DNA from: Anaerolineales bacterium
Lineage (GTDB): Bacteria > Chloroflexota > Anaerolineae > Anaerolineales > UBA11579
DNA: 64,000 bases
Assembly (NCBI GenBank): GCA_026129335.1
Contig: JAHCIH010000006.1
Location: 44,447 to 108,446 of the forward strand
Reading direction: 5' to 3'
Part shown: piece by piece, positions 17,214-25,646 of the stretch
How positions within the stretch are numbered: the stretch's first letter is position 1
Layout: each line of letters starts with the position of its first letter
Position numbers and translations under genes: made by a program
The notes under the pieces: generated by a model
What the model was told of the DNA's origin: nothing
Database searches by the model: none
The model's input: the letters and a program-made list of their open reading frames with translations, nothing else

Positions 17214-17813
17214 ATGTTGCCTGAGGGGTTCATTCGCCCTTCGGCTTTGCTGCTCGTCCTGGCGGCGATATTCATTATGGGCCACTATCGCCGCCGGGCG
17301 GATAGGGCGGACAAAGTGGTTGCCGGCCACTCGGAGAGTGGATGGGCGCAATCCCTGCGCAGTCTCAGCGGCGCCATCTTCTATTTGGGGCTATTGACCT
17401 ATTTGGTCCACCCGCCTGCGCTCAATTGGAGTGCGATCGCGGATTGGCCAGTTTCCGCTCGTTGGGCCGGTGTGGTCTTGATGGCCGCTAACCTGCCGCT
17501 GGTCGTGTGGACGTTGCGCAGTCTGGGGCACAACTTCACATCGACTGTGGAGACCCGCGACAATCACACTCTGGTCACTTCCGGCCCGTATGCTCATATC
17601 CGCCACCCGTTCTATACGTTTGGCGCCGTTTTCTTTCTAGGCGCAGTGCTGGTGGCTGGCAACTGGTTTCTGCTGATCTGCGCGATCGTGGGCCTCTGGG
17701 GGCTGTTCAGCCGCACGCCGCTCGAGGAGCAAATGCTGCTCAAGCGCTTCGGCAGCCAATACGAAGCCTACATGCACAGCACCGGGCGTTATCTGCCGCG
17801 CCTGCTGAAATAG
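17214..17813 (+). CDS. Isoprenylcysteine carboxyl methyltransferase-family membrane protein
   Basis: 199 residues with about five membrane helices. The C-terminal half carries the ICMT/PEMT signature: TSGPYAHIRHPFYTF (SAM-binding RHP) and EEQMLLKRFGSQYEAYM ending in RYLPRL. Bacterial members are SAM-dependent methyltransferases of unknown, probably lipophilic, substrates; true prenylcysteine substrates are unlikely here. It follows nnr with a 3-nt gap and ends at a terminator. Confidence 0.8.
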   Translation: MLPEGFIRPSALLLVLAAIFIMGHYRRRADRADKVVAGHSESGWAQSLRSLSGAIFYLGLLTYLVHPPALNWSAIADWPVSARWAGVVLMAANLPLVVWTLRSLGHNFTSTVETRDNHTLVTSGPYAHIRHPFYTFGAVFFLGAVLVAGNWFLLICAIVGLWGLFSRTPLEEQMLLKRFGSQYEAYMHSTGRYLPRLLK

Positions 17814-17827
17814 CCCCGATTAAGCAG

Positions 17828-17854
17828 AAAGGACTGGCACCAGCCAGTCCTTTT
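17828..17854. terminator. Bidirectional intrinsic terminator
   Basis: AAAGGACTGGC, loop ACCA, GCCAGTCCTTTT between convergent genes. Confidence 0.85.
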
Positions 17855-17877
17855 GCGTTTGAGGGGAAAAAAGGGCT

Positions 17878-18237
17878 TTAGCCCTTCTTGCCGCCGCGCG
17901 GGCTCTTGGCGGCCTCAACGGCAGCCTCGCCACGCAGGCGGATGTCCTCGATGGCCGCTTCGCCGCGGTGGCGCACTTCACCGGCGCGCTCGCGCAGCTC
18001 TCCGGCCTGCTCGCGTGCCAGGCGGGTGAGCTCGTCGGCGCGCTGGCGGGCCTCGGCGGCGGCGCGCTCCAGCGCATCGCTGCTCATGTCGCGCAGCTCA
18101 ATGCCGCGCTCGCGCAGCAGCTTGCGGGTCTCCTCACCGGACTGGGGGGCCATCAGCAGGGCGCTGACCGCCCCGATAATGCTGCCCATCAGCAGGCCGG
18201 AGAAGAAAGAAGCAAAATCACCGTTTCTGTCAGACAT
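17878..18237 (-). CDS. YtxH-domain membrane-anchored protein
   Basis: 119 residues. One N-terminal hydrophobic helix with the YtxH motif FFSGLLMGSIIGAVSALLMAPQSGEETRKLL is followed by a long, highly charged Ala/Arg/Glu-rich helix, probably coiled coil, ending in GGKKG. YtxH proteins are general-stress-type membrane proteins of unknown mechanism. The AAAAGGAG ribosome site fixes the start. It lies 33 nt after a membrane protein gene of similar layout. Confidence 0.8.
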   Translation of the reverse strand: MSDRNGDFASFFSGLLMGSIIGAVSALLMAPQSGEETRKLLRERGIELRDMSSDALERAAAEARQRADELTRLAREQAGELRERAGEVRHRGEAAIEDIRLRGEAAVEAAKSPRGGKKG

Positions 18238-18270
18238 TACATACTCCTTTTTATGTATGGGTAACCCTTT

Positions 18271-18711
18271 TTATTTGTTGACCCAAAGTCTCAGCAAATC
18301 CAGCGCCCGGCGCAGCGCGGCGGCGCTACTATTCACCTTAACGATGGGGGCGACCAGTTTATCACTTATGAATCGGGTTGTGCCGCGCATGGTTTCCGCG
18401 GCTTCAGTGGCCGATTCCAAAATGGGCCGCACTTCGTTGTTCAGCAGGTTCACCAGGCGGGCCAGCTGCACGACCAGCAGCAGCATGGCAAACCCGATGA
18501 TGAGGAACTCGAAAGCGACCAGGATGATCAGGATGTCGCGCAGCGATTCGGTGGGCGCGCCGGGCTGCATCAGGAAGTACACCGCGGCGATCAGGCCAGC
18601 CAGCAACAGCACAGCCAGCACCACCAGACCGATGGTCAGGTTGCGGGTAGTGCTATCTGCGGATGTGTCTTCTGGGTGAACGGGCAGTTCCGGATACGAG
18701 TCGTAGCTCAC
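18271..18711 (-). CDS. Membrane protein with DUF948-like layout
   Basis: 146 residues, GTG start with AAAGGGA 7 nt upstream and a TATAAT about 20 nt before the start. Two hydrophobic helices (~27-50 and 62-85) are followed by an amphipathic tail (LLNNEVRPILESATEAAETMRGTTRFI), which resembles the helical tail of DUF948/YtxG proteins that often pair with YtxH. The role is unknown; the pairing with YtxH supports an envelope or stress function. Confidence 0.65.
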   Translation of the reverse strand: MSYDSYPELPVHPEDTSADSTTRNLTIGLVVLAVLLLAGLIAAVYFLMQPGAPTESLRDILIILVAFEFLIIGFAMLLLVVQLARLVNLLNNEVRPILESATEAAETMRGTTRFISDKLVAPIVKVNSSAAALRRALDLLRLWVNK

Positions 18712-18769
18712 GAATGAATCCCTTTCAACTGATTATACCAATCGGGACATGCAATTGGTTATCGCCCGG

Positions 18770-20035
18770 TTATCGTTCCCAGGCGTCCAGCTGGTCTTGT
18801 ATCTGCTGCAGCGTGCTTTGGTTGCCTTGCACGGTGCGGGTGCCGGCGCCGACGATGGTGCAGGCCGCGTCGAGGCAATAGCGATATTCCAGAGGCTGGG
18901 CGAAATTGGTGGGGCTGTTGAGCCGGTAGGCCCAGTGCCCTTCACCGAGCGGCCACATGGGCAGCGGTGTGGACCAGTCGCCCAGCTTGAATTGGATGTA
19001 AGCCAGCAGGTCTTCGGGCGGGGCGTTCAGTTCGAACCAAATCGGCGCGCTGGAGCCCGCCGACCAGGAGACCACCTGGTCGTGGATTTCCAGCTCGGTC
19101 GTGCCGGGCTGGATGACCAACTGGCGCAAGTGGAAGTTGCCATCCGCCAGGTGCTCGGCATTCCACAGACCGTCGCCTAGGGTGTATTTGTAGCGGATGT
19201 CCACGCCTGTGGGCAGCTCCAGGATGAGGCCGTAGCGCCCATCGGCTTGGGCCAGCATTAACGGGCGGCTGGCCAAGGCCTGTAGATTGCCGGTCAGGAA
19301 GACGGGTATGCCGGCGGTGTGCTCCGCCGGCGGGGTGAGCCAGAAGGTGACCGCCGCCGTGCCGCTGGGCGTCAGGCGGATATTCGCCGGGGTGTCGTTG
19401 TTGGCGGCCACCAGGGCGCCCTGTTGGAAGGTGTGGATGCTTCCATCTGGCGCGTAGATGAGCACATTGTGCAGGCCCTGCGGCAGGCCGGGGATGACGA
19501 AGCGCCCCGCATCGTCCGAGCGGGTTTGCAGGCCGGCGGCGGCCACGGCCAGGCTGGCCAGCGGGTTGCCGTCCGCGTCGTGCAAGCTGCCGCTCACCTG
19601 CCCGGTTTCCTGCTGCAGCGGCAAATCGCTCCAGGCGGCTATCAGGTCGTGGGCGATGTGGCCGGGACCGTCCACGTAATAGGTGCGGAATTCGATCGGC
19701 TGGCCCTCGGCCGAGACCTCAACCGCGCTGCCGGCCGGCCCCTGGCGCATGTAGCGGTATTTGAGCAGGCTGCCCTGGGGCAGGCTGAGGCTCAAGCTGA
19801 CGCTCTGCTCGCCGCTGGCCTGCATAACCAGCGGATGTGTGTTCAGGTCCAGCCCGGTGACTTCATCGAGCAGGACGAAGAAGACCTGTTCGCCGGCAGG
19901 GGTGTTCGCCGGGAGCAGCGCGCTGAAGGTGACCTCGACGCTGCGCGGCAGTTGGTAGTCGGTGAGGCTGGCCGGAGCCTGCCCGCTGCAGCCTACCAGG
20001 AGTATTGCGGCCACCAGAGCCAAAAATCGCTTCAC
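18770..20035 (-). CDS. Lipoprotein with carboxypeptidase-regulatory-like and starch-binding-like domains
   Basis: 421 residues from a GTG start with GGAGG upstream. A lipoprotein signal (LALVAAILLVGC) is followed by beta-rich domains: residues ~28-120 and ~230-330 look like CBM20/E-set folds (LKYRYMRQGP; IRYKYTLGDGLWNAEH), with a carboxypeptidase-regulatory-like domain between (VSGSLHDADGNPLASLAVAAAG ... GRFVIPGLPQG). No catalytic domain is seen, so it probably binds polysaccharide or protein at the cell surface. It directly follows tatC by 1 nt. Confidence 0.65.
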   Translation of the reverse strand: MKRFLALVAAILLVGCSGQAPASLTDYQLPRSVEVTFSALLPANTPAGEQVFFVLLDEVTGLDLNTHPLVMQASGEQSVSLSLSLPQGSLLKYRYMRQGPAGSAVEVSAEGQPIEFRTYYVDGPGHIAHDLIAAWSDLPLQQETGQVSGSLHDADGNPLASLAVAAAGLQTRSDDAGRFVIPGLPQGLHNVLIYAPDGSIHTFQQGALVAANNDTPANIRLTPSGTAAVTFWLTPPAEHTAGIPVFLTGNLQALASRPLMLAQADGRYGLILELPTGVDIRYKYTLGDGLWNAEHLADGNFHLRQLVIQPGTTELEIHDQVVSWSAGSSAPIWFELNAPPEDLLAYIQFKLGDWSTPLPMWPLGEGHWAYRLNSPTNFAQPLEYRYCLDAACTIVGAGTRTVQGNQSTLQQIQDQLDAWER

Positions 20036-20036
20036 A

Positions 20037-20894
20037 TCAGCCTCCGCGGGTGCGTTGGCCCAGCGCGGCGGTGCCCACGCTGAGGAAATAAATCAGGGTC
20101 AATGGTATCCACACCAGCATCATATTGATCGGGTCCACCGTGGGGGTGATGGCGGCGGCCAACACGGCCAGCACCACCACGGCGATGCGCCAATTTTGCC
20201 CCAACCAGCGGGCGCGCAGCAAACCCATCGCCGCCAGTGTATAGGAAACCAGCGGAAATTCAAAGGATAGGCCCACCCAGAACATGAGCCCGGTGGCAAA
20301 GCCGACGTAGGAAGACGGGCGCACGATGGTAGGGACATCCATGAAATTGAGCAGGAAGTTCACCGCAGGAGGCAGCAGGTAGTAATAAGTGAAGGCAACC
20401 CCGGCGACGAACAGGGCGAAAACCAGCGGGATGGACAGAAAGCCGATCAGGCGGGCGCGCCGCGGGATGCCGGGGGCGATGAAGAGCAGCAGCTCGAAAG
20501 CCAAATAGGGCAGGGTGATGGTGAAGCCGGCCAGCAAGGTGACGCGCATCACCACGCTGATCGGCTCGGTCACATCCACCGCCTGCAGGGCTTGCAGACC
20601 ACCGATGGGGGCGGCCAGCCAGTCCAGCAGCACGGGCGCGTATTCAAACAAGACTACGGAGAGGACGAGCAGTACCAGTGTGGAGCGCAGCACGTGGCCG
20701 CGCAAGGCGGCCAGGTGGGCGAGCACATCGCGCGGGTGAGCCACGGCTTTCTGCACCGTGTCGCTGAGCGGCGTTTCCCCAGGCTCTTCGCCGAAGAAGC
20801 GCCGCGGCCCGGCGGTGAGGCGGCCGAGCAGTGCGCCAAGCCAGCGGAACGGCGCCCCCAGGCCGCGCCACAGCGTCTGCAAGGCAGCGCGCAT
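20037..20894 (-). CDS. tatC: Divergent TatC-family twin-arginine translocase subunit
   Basis: 285 residues with six predicted membrane helices and the TatC fold, including DVTEPISVVMRV, PYLAFELLLFIAPGI, a Pro-rich turn and ITPTVDPINM. It has an unusual ~55-residue charged N-terminal extension. The conserved N-terminal motif HLxELRxR reads HLAALRGHV, and the region matching the KHERR of E. coli reads PRRAR, so the two glutamates that contact the twin-arginine signal (E15, E103 in E. coli) appear to be alanine. It overlaps tatB by one base. Function as a standard receptor is uncertain. Confidence 0.85.
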   Translation of the reverse strand: MRAALQTLWRGLGAPFRWLGALLGRLTAGPRRFFGEEPGETPLSDTVQKAVAHPRDVLAHLAALRGHVLRSTLVLLVLSVVLFEYAPVLLDWLAAPIGGLQALQAVDVTEPISVVMRVTLLAGFTITLPYLAFELLLFIAPGIPRRARLIGFLSIPLVFALFVAGVAFTYYYLLPPAVNFLLNFMDVPTIVRPSSYVGFATGLMFWVGLSFEFPLVSYTLAAMGLLRARWLGQNWRIAVVVLAVLAAAITPTVDPINMMLVWIPLTLIYFLSVGTAALGQRTRGG

Positions 20895-21259
20895 CAGCCT
20901 TCCTCCGGGTCGCCGCCTTCGGCGGGGGGCTCCTCGGGCGGCCTGGATTTCTGCGAGAGGGGTTCCGGCGCGCGCGTCCAGGCGCTGAACTGGCCCTCGA
21001 GGTCCTTGATCGCCTTGCCCTGCTGGCGCAGCTCGCTTTTCATTTCTTCCACGCCAGCTTGTTCTGCGAGGGTCTCCGGCAGCTGGCGCAGCCGCCGCCC
21101 GAGATCCAGCGCAGCGCGCACTGTTTCGGACTCGCGCAGGTTGTGCAACGTGCGGCCCAGGCTGCGGCCGACCTTGACCAGGTCGCGCGGCCCCAGCACC
21201 AGAAAGGCGATTAACAGGATGGCAATTAGCTCGGTGATGCCGATGCCCAGGAATTCCAT
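20894..21259 (-). CDS. tatB: TatA/TatB-like translocase protein
   Basis: 121 residues: a short N-terminal membrane helix (ITELIAILLIAFLVLGP), the hinge LGPRDLVKVGRSLGR, then a long amphipathic and charged tail ending in acidic Pro/Glu-rich sequence. LGP rather than FGP and the long tail favour TatB over TatA. It is directly upstream of tatC (ATGA-type overlap) and 5 nt after nusB, so the Tat genes are expressed with housekeeping genes. Confidence 0.82.
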   Translation of the reverse strand: MEFLGIGITELIAILLIAFLVLGPRDLVKVGRSLGRTLHNLRESETVRAALDLGRRLRQLPETLAEQAGVEEMKSELRQQGKAIKDLEGQFSAWTRAPEPLSQKSRPPEEPPAEGGDPEEG

Positions 21260-21264
21260 GGCGG

Positions 21265-21717
21265 CTAGTTTTCTTTGTTGCTCAGCGCCAGGGCGTTGAG
21301 GGTTTGGCCGATTTCCTCGCGGCGGTCGGCCAGGCTGCCGAGCACACCGTTGACGAAGCGCGAAGAGCTATCCGAGCCGAAGCGCTTGGCCAGCTCCACC
21401 GCTTCGTTGATGGCCACTTTGACCGGGGTCTCGCCAAACACGGCGAACTCCCACACGGCCATGCGGATCAGGTTGCGGTCGATGACCGAGACCTGGTCGA
21501 TGGGCCACTCGGGGGCGTGTTCGGCGATGTAGGCATCCAGCTGCTGGCGCAGCGGCAGCACGCCTAGAACCAGGTTGCGGGCGAACCCGGCCAAGTCGGC
21601 ATCCAGCTGGTGTTCGCTAAAGCGAACCTGCAAGACCGCTTCGGGCAGGTGCTCCGTCAAATCGATTTCGTAGAGCGCTTGCAGCGCCAGGCTGCGTGCC
21701 CGAGTGCGCGGTTTCAT
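21265..21717 (-). CDS. nusB: Transcription antitermination factor NusB
   Basis: 150 residues, all-helical, starting with the NusB motif RTRARSLALQALYEIDLTE and containing WPIDQVSVIDRNLIRMAVWE and TPVKVAINEAVELAKRFGSD...FVNGVLGSLA. NusB binds boxA RNA with NusE to allow rRNA antitermination. Its ATG directly abuts the stop of the Asp23 gene, as in many Gram-positive genomes where asp23 precedes nusB. Confidence 0.95.
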   Translation of the reverse strand: MKPRTRARSLALQALYEIDLTEHLPEAVLQVRFSEHQLDADLAGFARNLVLGVLPLRQQLDAYIAEHAPEWPIDQVSVIDRNLIRMAVWEFAVFGETPVKVAINEAVELAKRFGSDSSSRFVNGVLGSLADRREEIGQTLNALALSNKEN

Positions 21718-22038
21718 CTAGCTGGTTTCGGGATAGTGGATGTCTTCGATGTGGATGTTGATGCGCCCCGGGCGCATGCCGACCATTTCGGCGATGGCGC
21801 GGGTTACCGCGGCCTGCACCTCGCGGCTCACCTGGCGCAGGTTGACGTCTTTGTCGAGCACAAGGTAGAGGTCCATCTCCACCAGCAGGCCGTCGATCTT
21901 GACGCGCACACCCTGGTCGCTGCGGCGGCCTACGCCGTGCGCCACCAGGGCGTACACGCCCGGCACCTGCAGTGCGGTGAGGCGGGCGATGGACTGGAGC
22001 ACATCGGGGGCGACGGTGGTGCTGTCTGCGTTGCGCAT
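21718..22038 (-). CDS. Asp23/Gls24 family envelope stress protein
   Basis: 106 residues from the ATG at 22038 (AGGA 5 nt upstream). The core VLQSIARLTALQVPGVYAL ... VRVKIDGLLVEMDLYLVLDKDVNLRQVSREVQ is the Asp23/YloU pattern; these small proteins sit at the membrane and are linked to alkaline and envelope stress or to fatty-acid metabolism. Part of the fabG-asp23-nusB run with 7-nt and 0-nt gaps. Confidence 0.85.
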   Translation of the reverse strand: MRNADSTTVAPDVLQSIARLTALQVPGVYALVAHGVGRRSDQGVRVKIDGLLVEMDLYLVLDKDVNLRQVSREVQAAVTRAIAEMVGMRPGRINIHIEDIHYPETS

Positions 22039-22045
22039 CGTTGTC

Positions 22046-22807
22046 CTAGAACATGGCCATGCCGCCATCCACGGCCAGCACCTGGCCGGTGATGTAGGCG
22101 GCTTCGTCTGAGGCGAGGAAAGCGACCGAATAAGCGATGTCTTCCGGGGTGCCTTTGCGGCCCAGCGGGATCATGTTGACCATGGTTTCCTGCATATCCG
22201 CGGGGACGCTTTCCCAGATTTTGGTATCGATGTAACCGGCGGCGATGGCGTTGACGGTGACATTGCGGGCGGCCACCTCGCGGGCGAGCGCCTTGGTGAA
22301 GCCGATCTGGCCGGCCTTGGAGGCCGAGTAGTTGGTTTGGCCAGCGTTGCCGATTTGGCCGGAAATGGAAGAGATGTTGATGATGCGGCCGCGGCGAGCC
22401 TTCATCATGTGGCGGGCGGCGGCTTTGGAGCAGTTGAAGGTGCCTTTGAGGTTGGTGTCCATCACCGCATCCCAGGATTCCTCGGACATCATCATGATCA
22501 GCATGTCGCGGGTGATGCCGGCGTTGTTGACCAAAATATCGATGCGCCCCCATTTCTCGATGGCGGCCTTGATCAGCGCGTTGGCGTCTTCGACCTTGGC
22601 CACATCGCCGATCAGCGCGGCGGCGTCGCCGCCCGCTTTGACAATTTCCATAACCACATCCTGGGCCGCTTTGCCGTTGCTGTTGTAGTTGACGATCACA
22701 TTGGCGCCGCGGGCGGCCAGCTCAATGGCAATGGCGCGGCCGATGCCGCGCGAACCGCCGGTGACTACGGCAACCTGGTCGGCGAGGGGAGTGGGATTTA
22801 GGGGCAT
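22046..22807 (-). CDS. fabG: 3-oxoacyl-[ACP] reductase
   Basis: A short-chain dehydrogenase of 253 residues that reduces 3-oxoacyl-ACP with NADPH in fatty-acid elongation. Visible are the cofactor motif VVTGGSRGIGRAIA, NNAGITRD, the catalytic serine in INISSISGQIG and YSASKAG (Tyr-x3-Lys), with the C-terminal TGQVLAVDGGMAM typical of FabG. An AAAGGA ribosome site and a TATAAT about 20 nt upstream suggest its own promoter, downstream of fabD. Confidence 0.92.
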   Translation of the reverse strand: MPLNPTPLADQVAVVTGGSRGIGRAIAIELAARGANVIVNYNSNGKAAQDVVMEIVKAGGDAAALIGDVAKVEDANALIKAAIEKWGRIDILVNNAGITRDMLIMMMSEESWDAVMDTNLKGTFNCSKAAARHMMKARRGRIINISSISGQIGNAGQTNYSASKAGQIGFTKALAREVAARNVTVNAIAAGYIDTKIWESVPADMQETMVNMIPLGRKGTPEDIAYSVAFLASDEAAYITGQVLAVDGGMAMF

Positions 22808-22850
22808 GATAAGGTCCTTTGCGACGAGGGGATTATACCAACCGGCCCGG

Positions 22851-23804
22851 TTAGCCAGTTTCGGCGGTCAGTTTGTCGAAGTCGGCCGGCTCGCCCAGGG
22901 CGATGCCCCCGGCTTCGGCGTCGATGCGTTTGAGCAAGCCGGTCAGCACGCTGCCGGTGCCCAACTCGATGAAGGTTTGCACACCGGCGGCTCGCATGGC
23001 CTGGATGCTCTCGGTCCAGCGCACGCGGGCGGTGAGCTGGGCTTCCAGGTCGGCGCTCAGGGCGGCCGCATCCGCCAGCGGGGCGGCGTCTACATTGCCA
23101 ATCATGGGTACTCCCGGGTCGGCGGGGTTCGCCTCGGCGATGGCGGCGGCGAATTCCGCCTGGACGCTGGCCATCAGCGGCGAGTGGGCGGCGATGCTCA
23201 CCGCCAAAGGCAGGGCGCGCTTGGCGCCGGCGGCTTTGGTGGCCTCCATGGCGCGTTCCACGGCGGCGGAATGACCGGAGATGACCACCTGGCCGGGACA
23301 GTTGTCGTTGGCCACCTGGGCCACCTCATCGGCCGTGCTGGCCGCGGCGCAGGCGGTCTCCACGGCGGGGATGTCCAGCCCGAGGATGGCGGCCATGCCG
23401 CCCGGCGAGCGCTCGCCGGCCTGCTTCATCAGCTCGCCGCGGCGGCGCACCAGGCGCAGCCCGGCGGCGAAATCCAGCGCGCCGGCGGCCACGGCGGCGC
23501 TGAGCTCGCCCAGGCTGTGCCCGGCCACGAAGGCGGGCCGGAAGCCGGGCTGCAGCTTCTCGAAGACGCGCAGGGCGGCGACGCTGTGCACGAACAGGGC
23601 GGGCTGGGTGTTGACCGTATCGTTGAGTTCGGCTTCGGGGCCGTCCCAGCACAGTGCCGAAAAGGCGAAGCCGAGCGTCTCGTCAGCTTGCTGGAAAATG
23701 GCTGCGGCTTCGGGATGGGCAGCGGCCAATTCCTTGCCCATGCCGACTTTCTGCGAGCCTTGGCCGGGGAAAATGAATGCGGTGGATAGGGGGTCTGGGG
23801 TCAT
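22851..23804 (-). CDS. fabD: Malonyl CoA-acyl carrier protein transacylase
   Basis: FabD loads malonyl groups onto ACP. The 317 residues open with FIFPGQGSQKVGMGKELA and have the active-site GHSLGELSAAVAAG, the arginine in RLVRRRGELM and the histidine in AHSPLMASVQAEF. The start at 23804 is preferred because a TACAAT lies exactly 6 nt upstream, giving a leaderless mRNA; no ribosome site is visible for this or for the longer frame. Confidence 0.93.
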   Translation of the reverse strand: MTPDPLSTAFIFPGQGSQKVGMGKELAAAHPEAAAIFQQADETLGFAFSALCWDGPEAELNDTVNTQPALFVHSVAALRVFEKLQPGFRPAFVAGHSLGELSAAVAAGALDFAAGLRLVRRRGELMKQAGERSPGGMAAILGLDIPAVETACAAASTADEVAQVANDNCPGQVVISGHSAAVERAMEATKAAGAKRALPLAVSIAAHSPLMASVQAEFAAAIAEANPADPGVPMIGNVDAAPLADAAALSADLEAQLTARVRWTESIQAMRAAGVQTFIELGTGSVLTGLLKRIDAEAGGIALGEPADFDKLTAETG

Positions 23805-23810
23805 GGGTGG

Positions 23811-23816
23811 ATTGTA
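23811..23816 (-). promoter_or_regulatory. -10 box of leaderless fabD transcript
   Basis: TACAAT on the minus strand with 6 nt to the fabD ATG. The -35 is weak. Confidence 0.5.
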
Positions 23817-23921
23817 AGCGGAAATGGGTATGGAGACTGGAGAATGAAGATTGCAATACAAATCAGCCAAATTCGCAAAAAAAGTCGAGTTGCGATGCCC
23901 CCAGAGTGCTATAGTGACGGA

Positions 23922-24893
23922 GTGTTAAGTCCGGTTCGTTCAGCCACAACCAGCAAATACAAGGAGAGCCTGCTGCCCGTATTGGTCCACATTGAGGAGC
24001 ACCTGGACGAGCCGCTGCCGCTGGACCGCTTGGCTGCGTTGGCGGGCTTCTCGCCGCACCATTTCCACCGCGTCTTCCAGCATGTGACCGGCGAGGCCCC
24101 AAAAGAATACCTGCGCCGGCTGCGTTTGGAGCGCGCCGTCTATCGGCTCAAGGTGAGCCCCGACAGCGTCTTGCAGATCGCCCTAGAGGCGGGGTTCAAG
24201 ACCCACGAGACGTTCACGCGGGCGTTTGTGCGCCAGTTCGAGATCCATCCATCCCAATTTCGAAATGTGCTGAAAGAGTACCGGGCCTGTGTGGACGAAC
24301 TCATGACGGACCACACCTACGAGGGCTTTACTCACGAGACCCCGCTGACTCTGCGCTTCAACATGCAAAAAGAAACGTTGAACGTGGAACGGATGCCATC
24401 CCAGCACCTGATTTTCATTCGCTACAAAGGCTACGAGAGCCTGCTTTCAGGGTCGCAAACTTTTCTTGACCTGTGGACGCCTCTGTTTGAGTTCGCAGAG
24501 AGGCGTGGTCTTGCTTATTCACAGGAAAGTCTGATCGGCATCACTCACGACGATCCGTACGTCAGCAGCGAGAACCACATCCGTTTCGACGCCTGCCTGC
24601 CGATCCGCGAACCGGTAGCCGCCAGCCATCCCATCGGGTACCGGCTGCTGCAGCCCGGTCTGTGTGTGGCGCGGCGCCATTTTGGCGGGATGGAAGAGAT
24701 TGCCAAGACCTTCGCTTACATAGGGGTTGAATGGCTGCCGGGGGATGATTTCTGCCTGCGCGCCGCCGCCCCGTTTGAGGTCTATGCCTGCCGGCAAATC
24801 GGCGGACAGCTGGAGCGGCTGTATACGGACGCGTATGTTCCGCTCGAACCAATCAAACGAAAACCAAGAGGACAAACAAATGAACGGATTTGA
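23922..24893 (+). CDS. AraC-family regulator with GyrI-like effector domain
   Basis: A two-helix-turn-helix AraC domain (LVHIEEHLDEPLPLDRLAAL ... GFKTHETFTRAFVRQFEIHPSQF) is followed by a GyrI/Rob-type ligand-binding domain (MPSQHLIFIRYKGYESL ... RFDACLPIREPV ... GLCVARRHFGGMEEI). This is the layout of Rob/SoxS-like multidrug or small-molecule regulators. I place the start at GTG 23922, 6 nt after TATAGT (23910-23915), giving 323 residues; an in-frame ATG at 23844 is the alternative and adds 26 unconserved residues. It diverges from fabD and overlaps the next gene. Confidence 0.82.
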   Translation: MLSPVRSATTSKYKESLLPVLVHIEEHLDEPLPLDRLAALAGFSPHHFHRVFQHVTGEAPKEYLRRLRLERAVYRLKVSPDSVLQIALEAGFKTHETFTRAFVRQFEIHPSQFRNVLKEYRACVDELMTDHTYEGFTHETPLTLRFNMQKETLNVERMPSQHLIFIRYKGYESLLSGSQTFLDLWTPLFEFAERRGLAYSQESLIGITHDDPYVSSENHIRFDACLPIREPVAASHPIGYRLLQPGLCVARRHFGGMEEIAKTFAYIGVEWLPGDDFCLRAAAPFEVYACRQIGGQLERLYTDAYVPLEPIKRKPRGQTNERI

Positions 24894-25314
24894 ATTCAGT
24901 GAGCATATTGCCAGGCAGCCTAAAGAGGTTTTTGACTTGATCTCGAATCCGGCGAACGGCAGCCAGTTTGTGGACAACATTAAGGAAAGCAAAAAGCTTA
25001 CCGATGGGCCGATCGGCGTGGGGACCAAATTTCGGGAGATACGCCTGATGAACGGCAAGGAGGCCAGCGCTGATTTGCTGGTTACGGTCTACGAGCCGCA
25101 TAGCCACTTCGGCATCAGCTCCGAGGTGGAGGGCATCAAGGTGGAGTATCACTACCATCTTTCTGCTGAGGACGGCGGCACTCGGGTCCGTTGGGTGTGT
25201 GAGCTGGAAGCCAGCGGCTTGCGCAAAATGATGCTGCCCATGGTGGCGGGCATCATGAAGAAGGAAGACGGCGACCACTTGCAGAAGCTGAAAGCGCACC
25301 TGGAGGCAAAGTAA
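24880..25314 (+). CDS. SRPBCC (START/polyketide-cyclase-like) domain protein
   Basis: 144 residues with the SRPBCC pattern FSEHIARQPKEVFDLISNPANGSQFVDNIKESKKL, a central ERITLV-type sheet and a C-terminal long helix. Such proteins bind hydrophobic ligands in a deep cavity. The start has AGAGGA 7 nt upstream and overlaps the regulator gene by 14 nt, so the two are translated together; the regulator may sense a ligand that this protein binds or alters. Specific function unknown. Confidence 0.8.
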   Translation: MNGFEFSEHIARQPKEVFDLISNPANGSQFVDNIKESKKLTDGPIGVGTKFREIRLMNGKEASADLLVTVYEPHSHFGISSEVEGIKVEYHYHLSAEDGGTRVRWVCELEASGLRKMMLPMVAGIMKKEDGDHLQKLKAHLEAK

Positions 25315-25345
25315 ACCCTCAGCAGAAGGCGCAGCTTGCCCGTGC

Positions 25346-25378
25346 AAAAAAAAGACCCGCCATTTGGCGGGTTTTTTT
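25346..25378. terminator. Bidirectional intrinsic terminator
   Basis: A8 then ACCCGCCA / TGGCGGGT then T7, between the SRPBCC gene and rpmF. Confidence 0.95.
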
Positions 25379-25382
25379 ATTC

Positions 25383-25568
25383 TTACTCTTGTTCGATCTT
25401 CACGACCTCGCGGCCGCGGTAGTGGCCGCAGTTGGGGCAAGCCCGGTGCGGCAGGCGGGTCTGCCCGCAGTTGGCGCAGACCACGGAGTTGCGCGCTTGC
25501 AAACCATCATGGGCACGGCGGCGGTCCCGGCGGCCCTTGGAAACTTTTCGTTTAGGAAGTGGTGTCAT
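25383..25568 (-). CDS. rpmF: 50S ribosomal protein L32
   Basis: 61 residues with the L32 start PLPKRKVSKGRRDRRRAH and a four-cysteine zinc ribbon (CANCGQTRLPHRACPNCG). It is a zinc-containing form of L32. AAGGTAAAG precedes the ATG. It stands apart from plsX, its usual neighbour. Confidence 0.95.
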   Translation of the reverse strand: MTPLPKRKVSKGRRDRRRAHDGLQARNSVVCANCGQTRLPHRACPNCGHYRGREVVKIEQE

Positions 25569-25646
25569 TTCTTTACCTTATAAGTCCTTAGTTCGACAGC
25601 GGCTCATTATACCCAACAAGACTTTATGTGCAAGCCCGGTTGTAGT

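Noticed and set aside
23844..23921. Upstream ATG (23844) as start of the AraC-like regulator
   Set aside because: The extra 26 residues are not family-like and contain the TATAGT box; GTG 23922 fits the local 6-nt leaderless spacing. The choice remains open.
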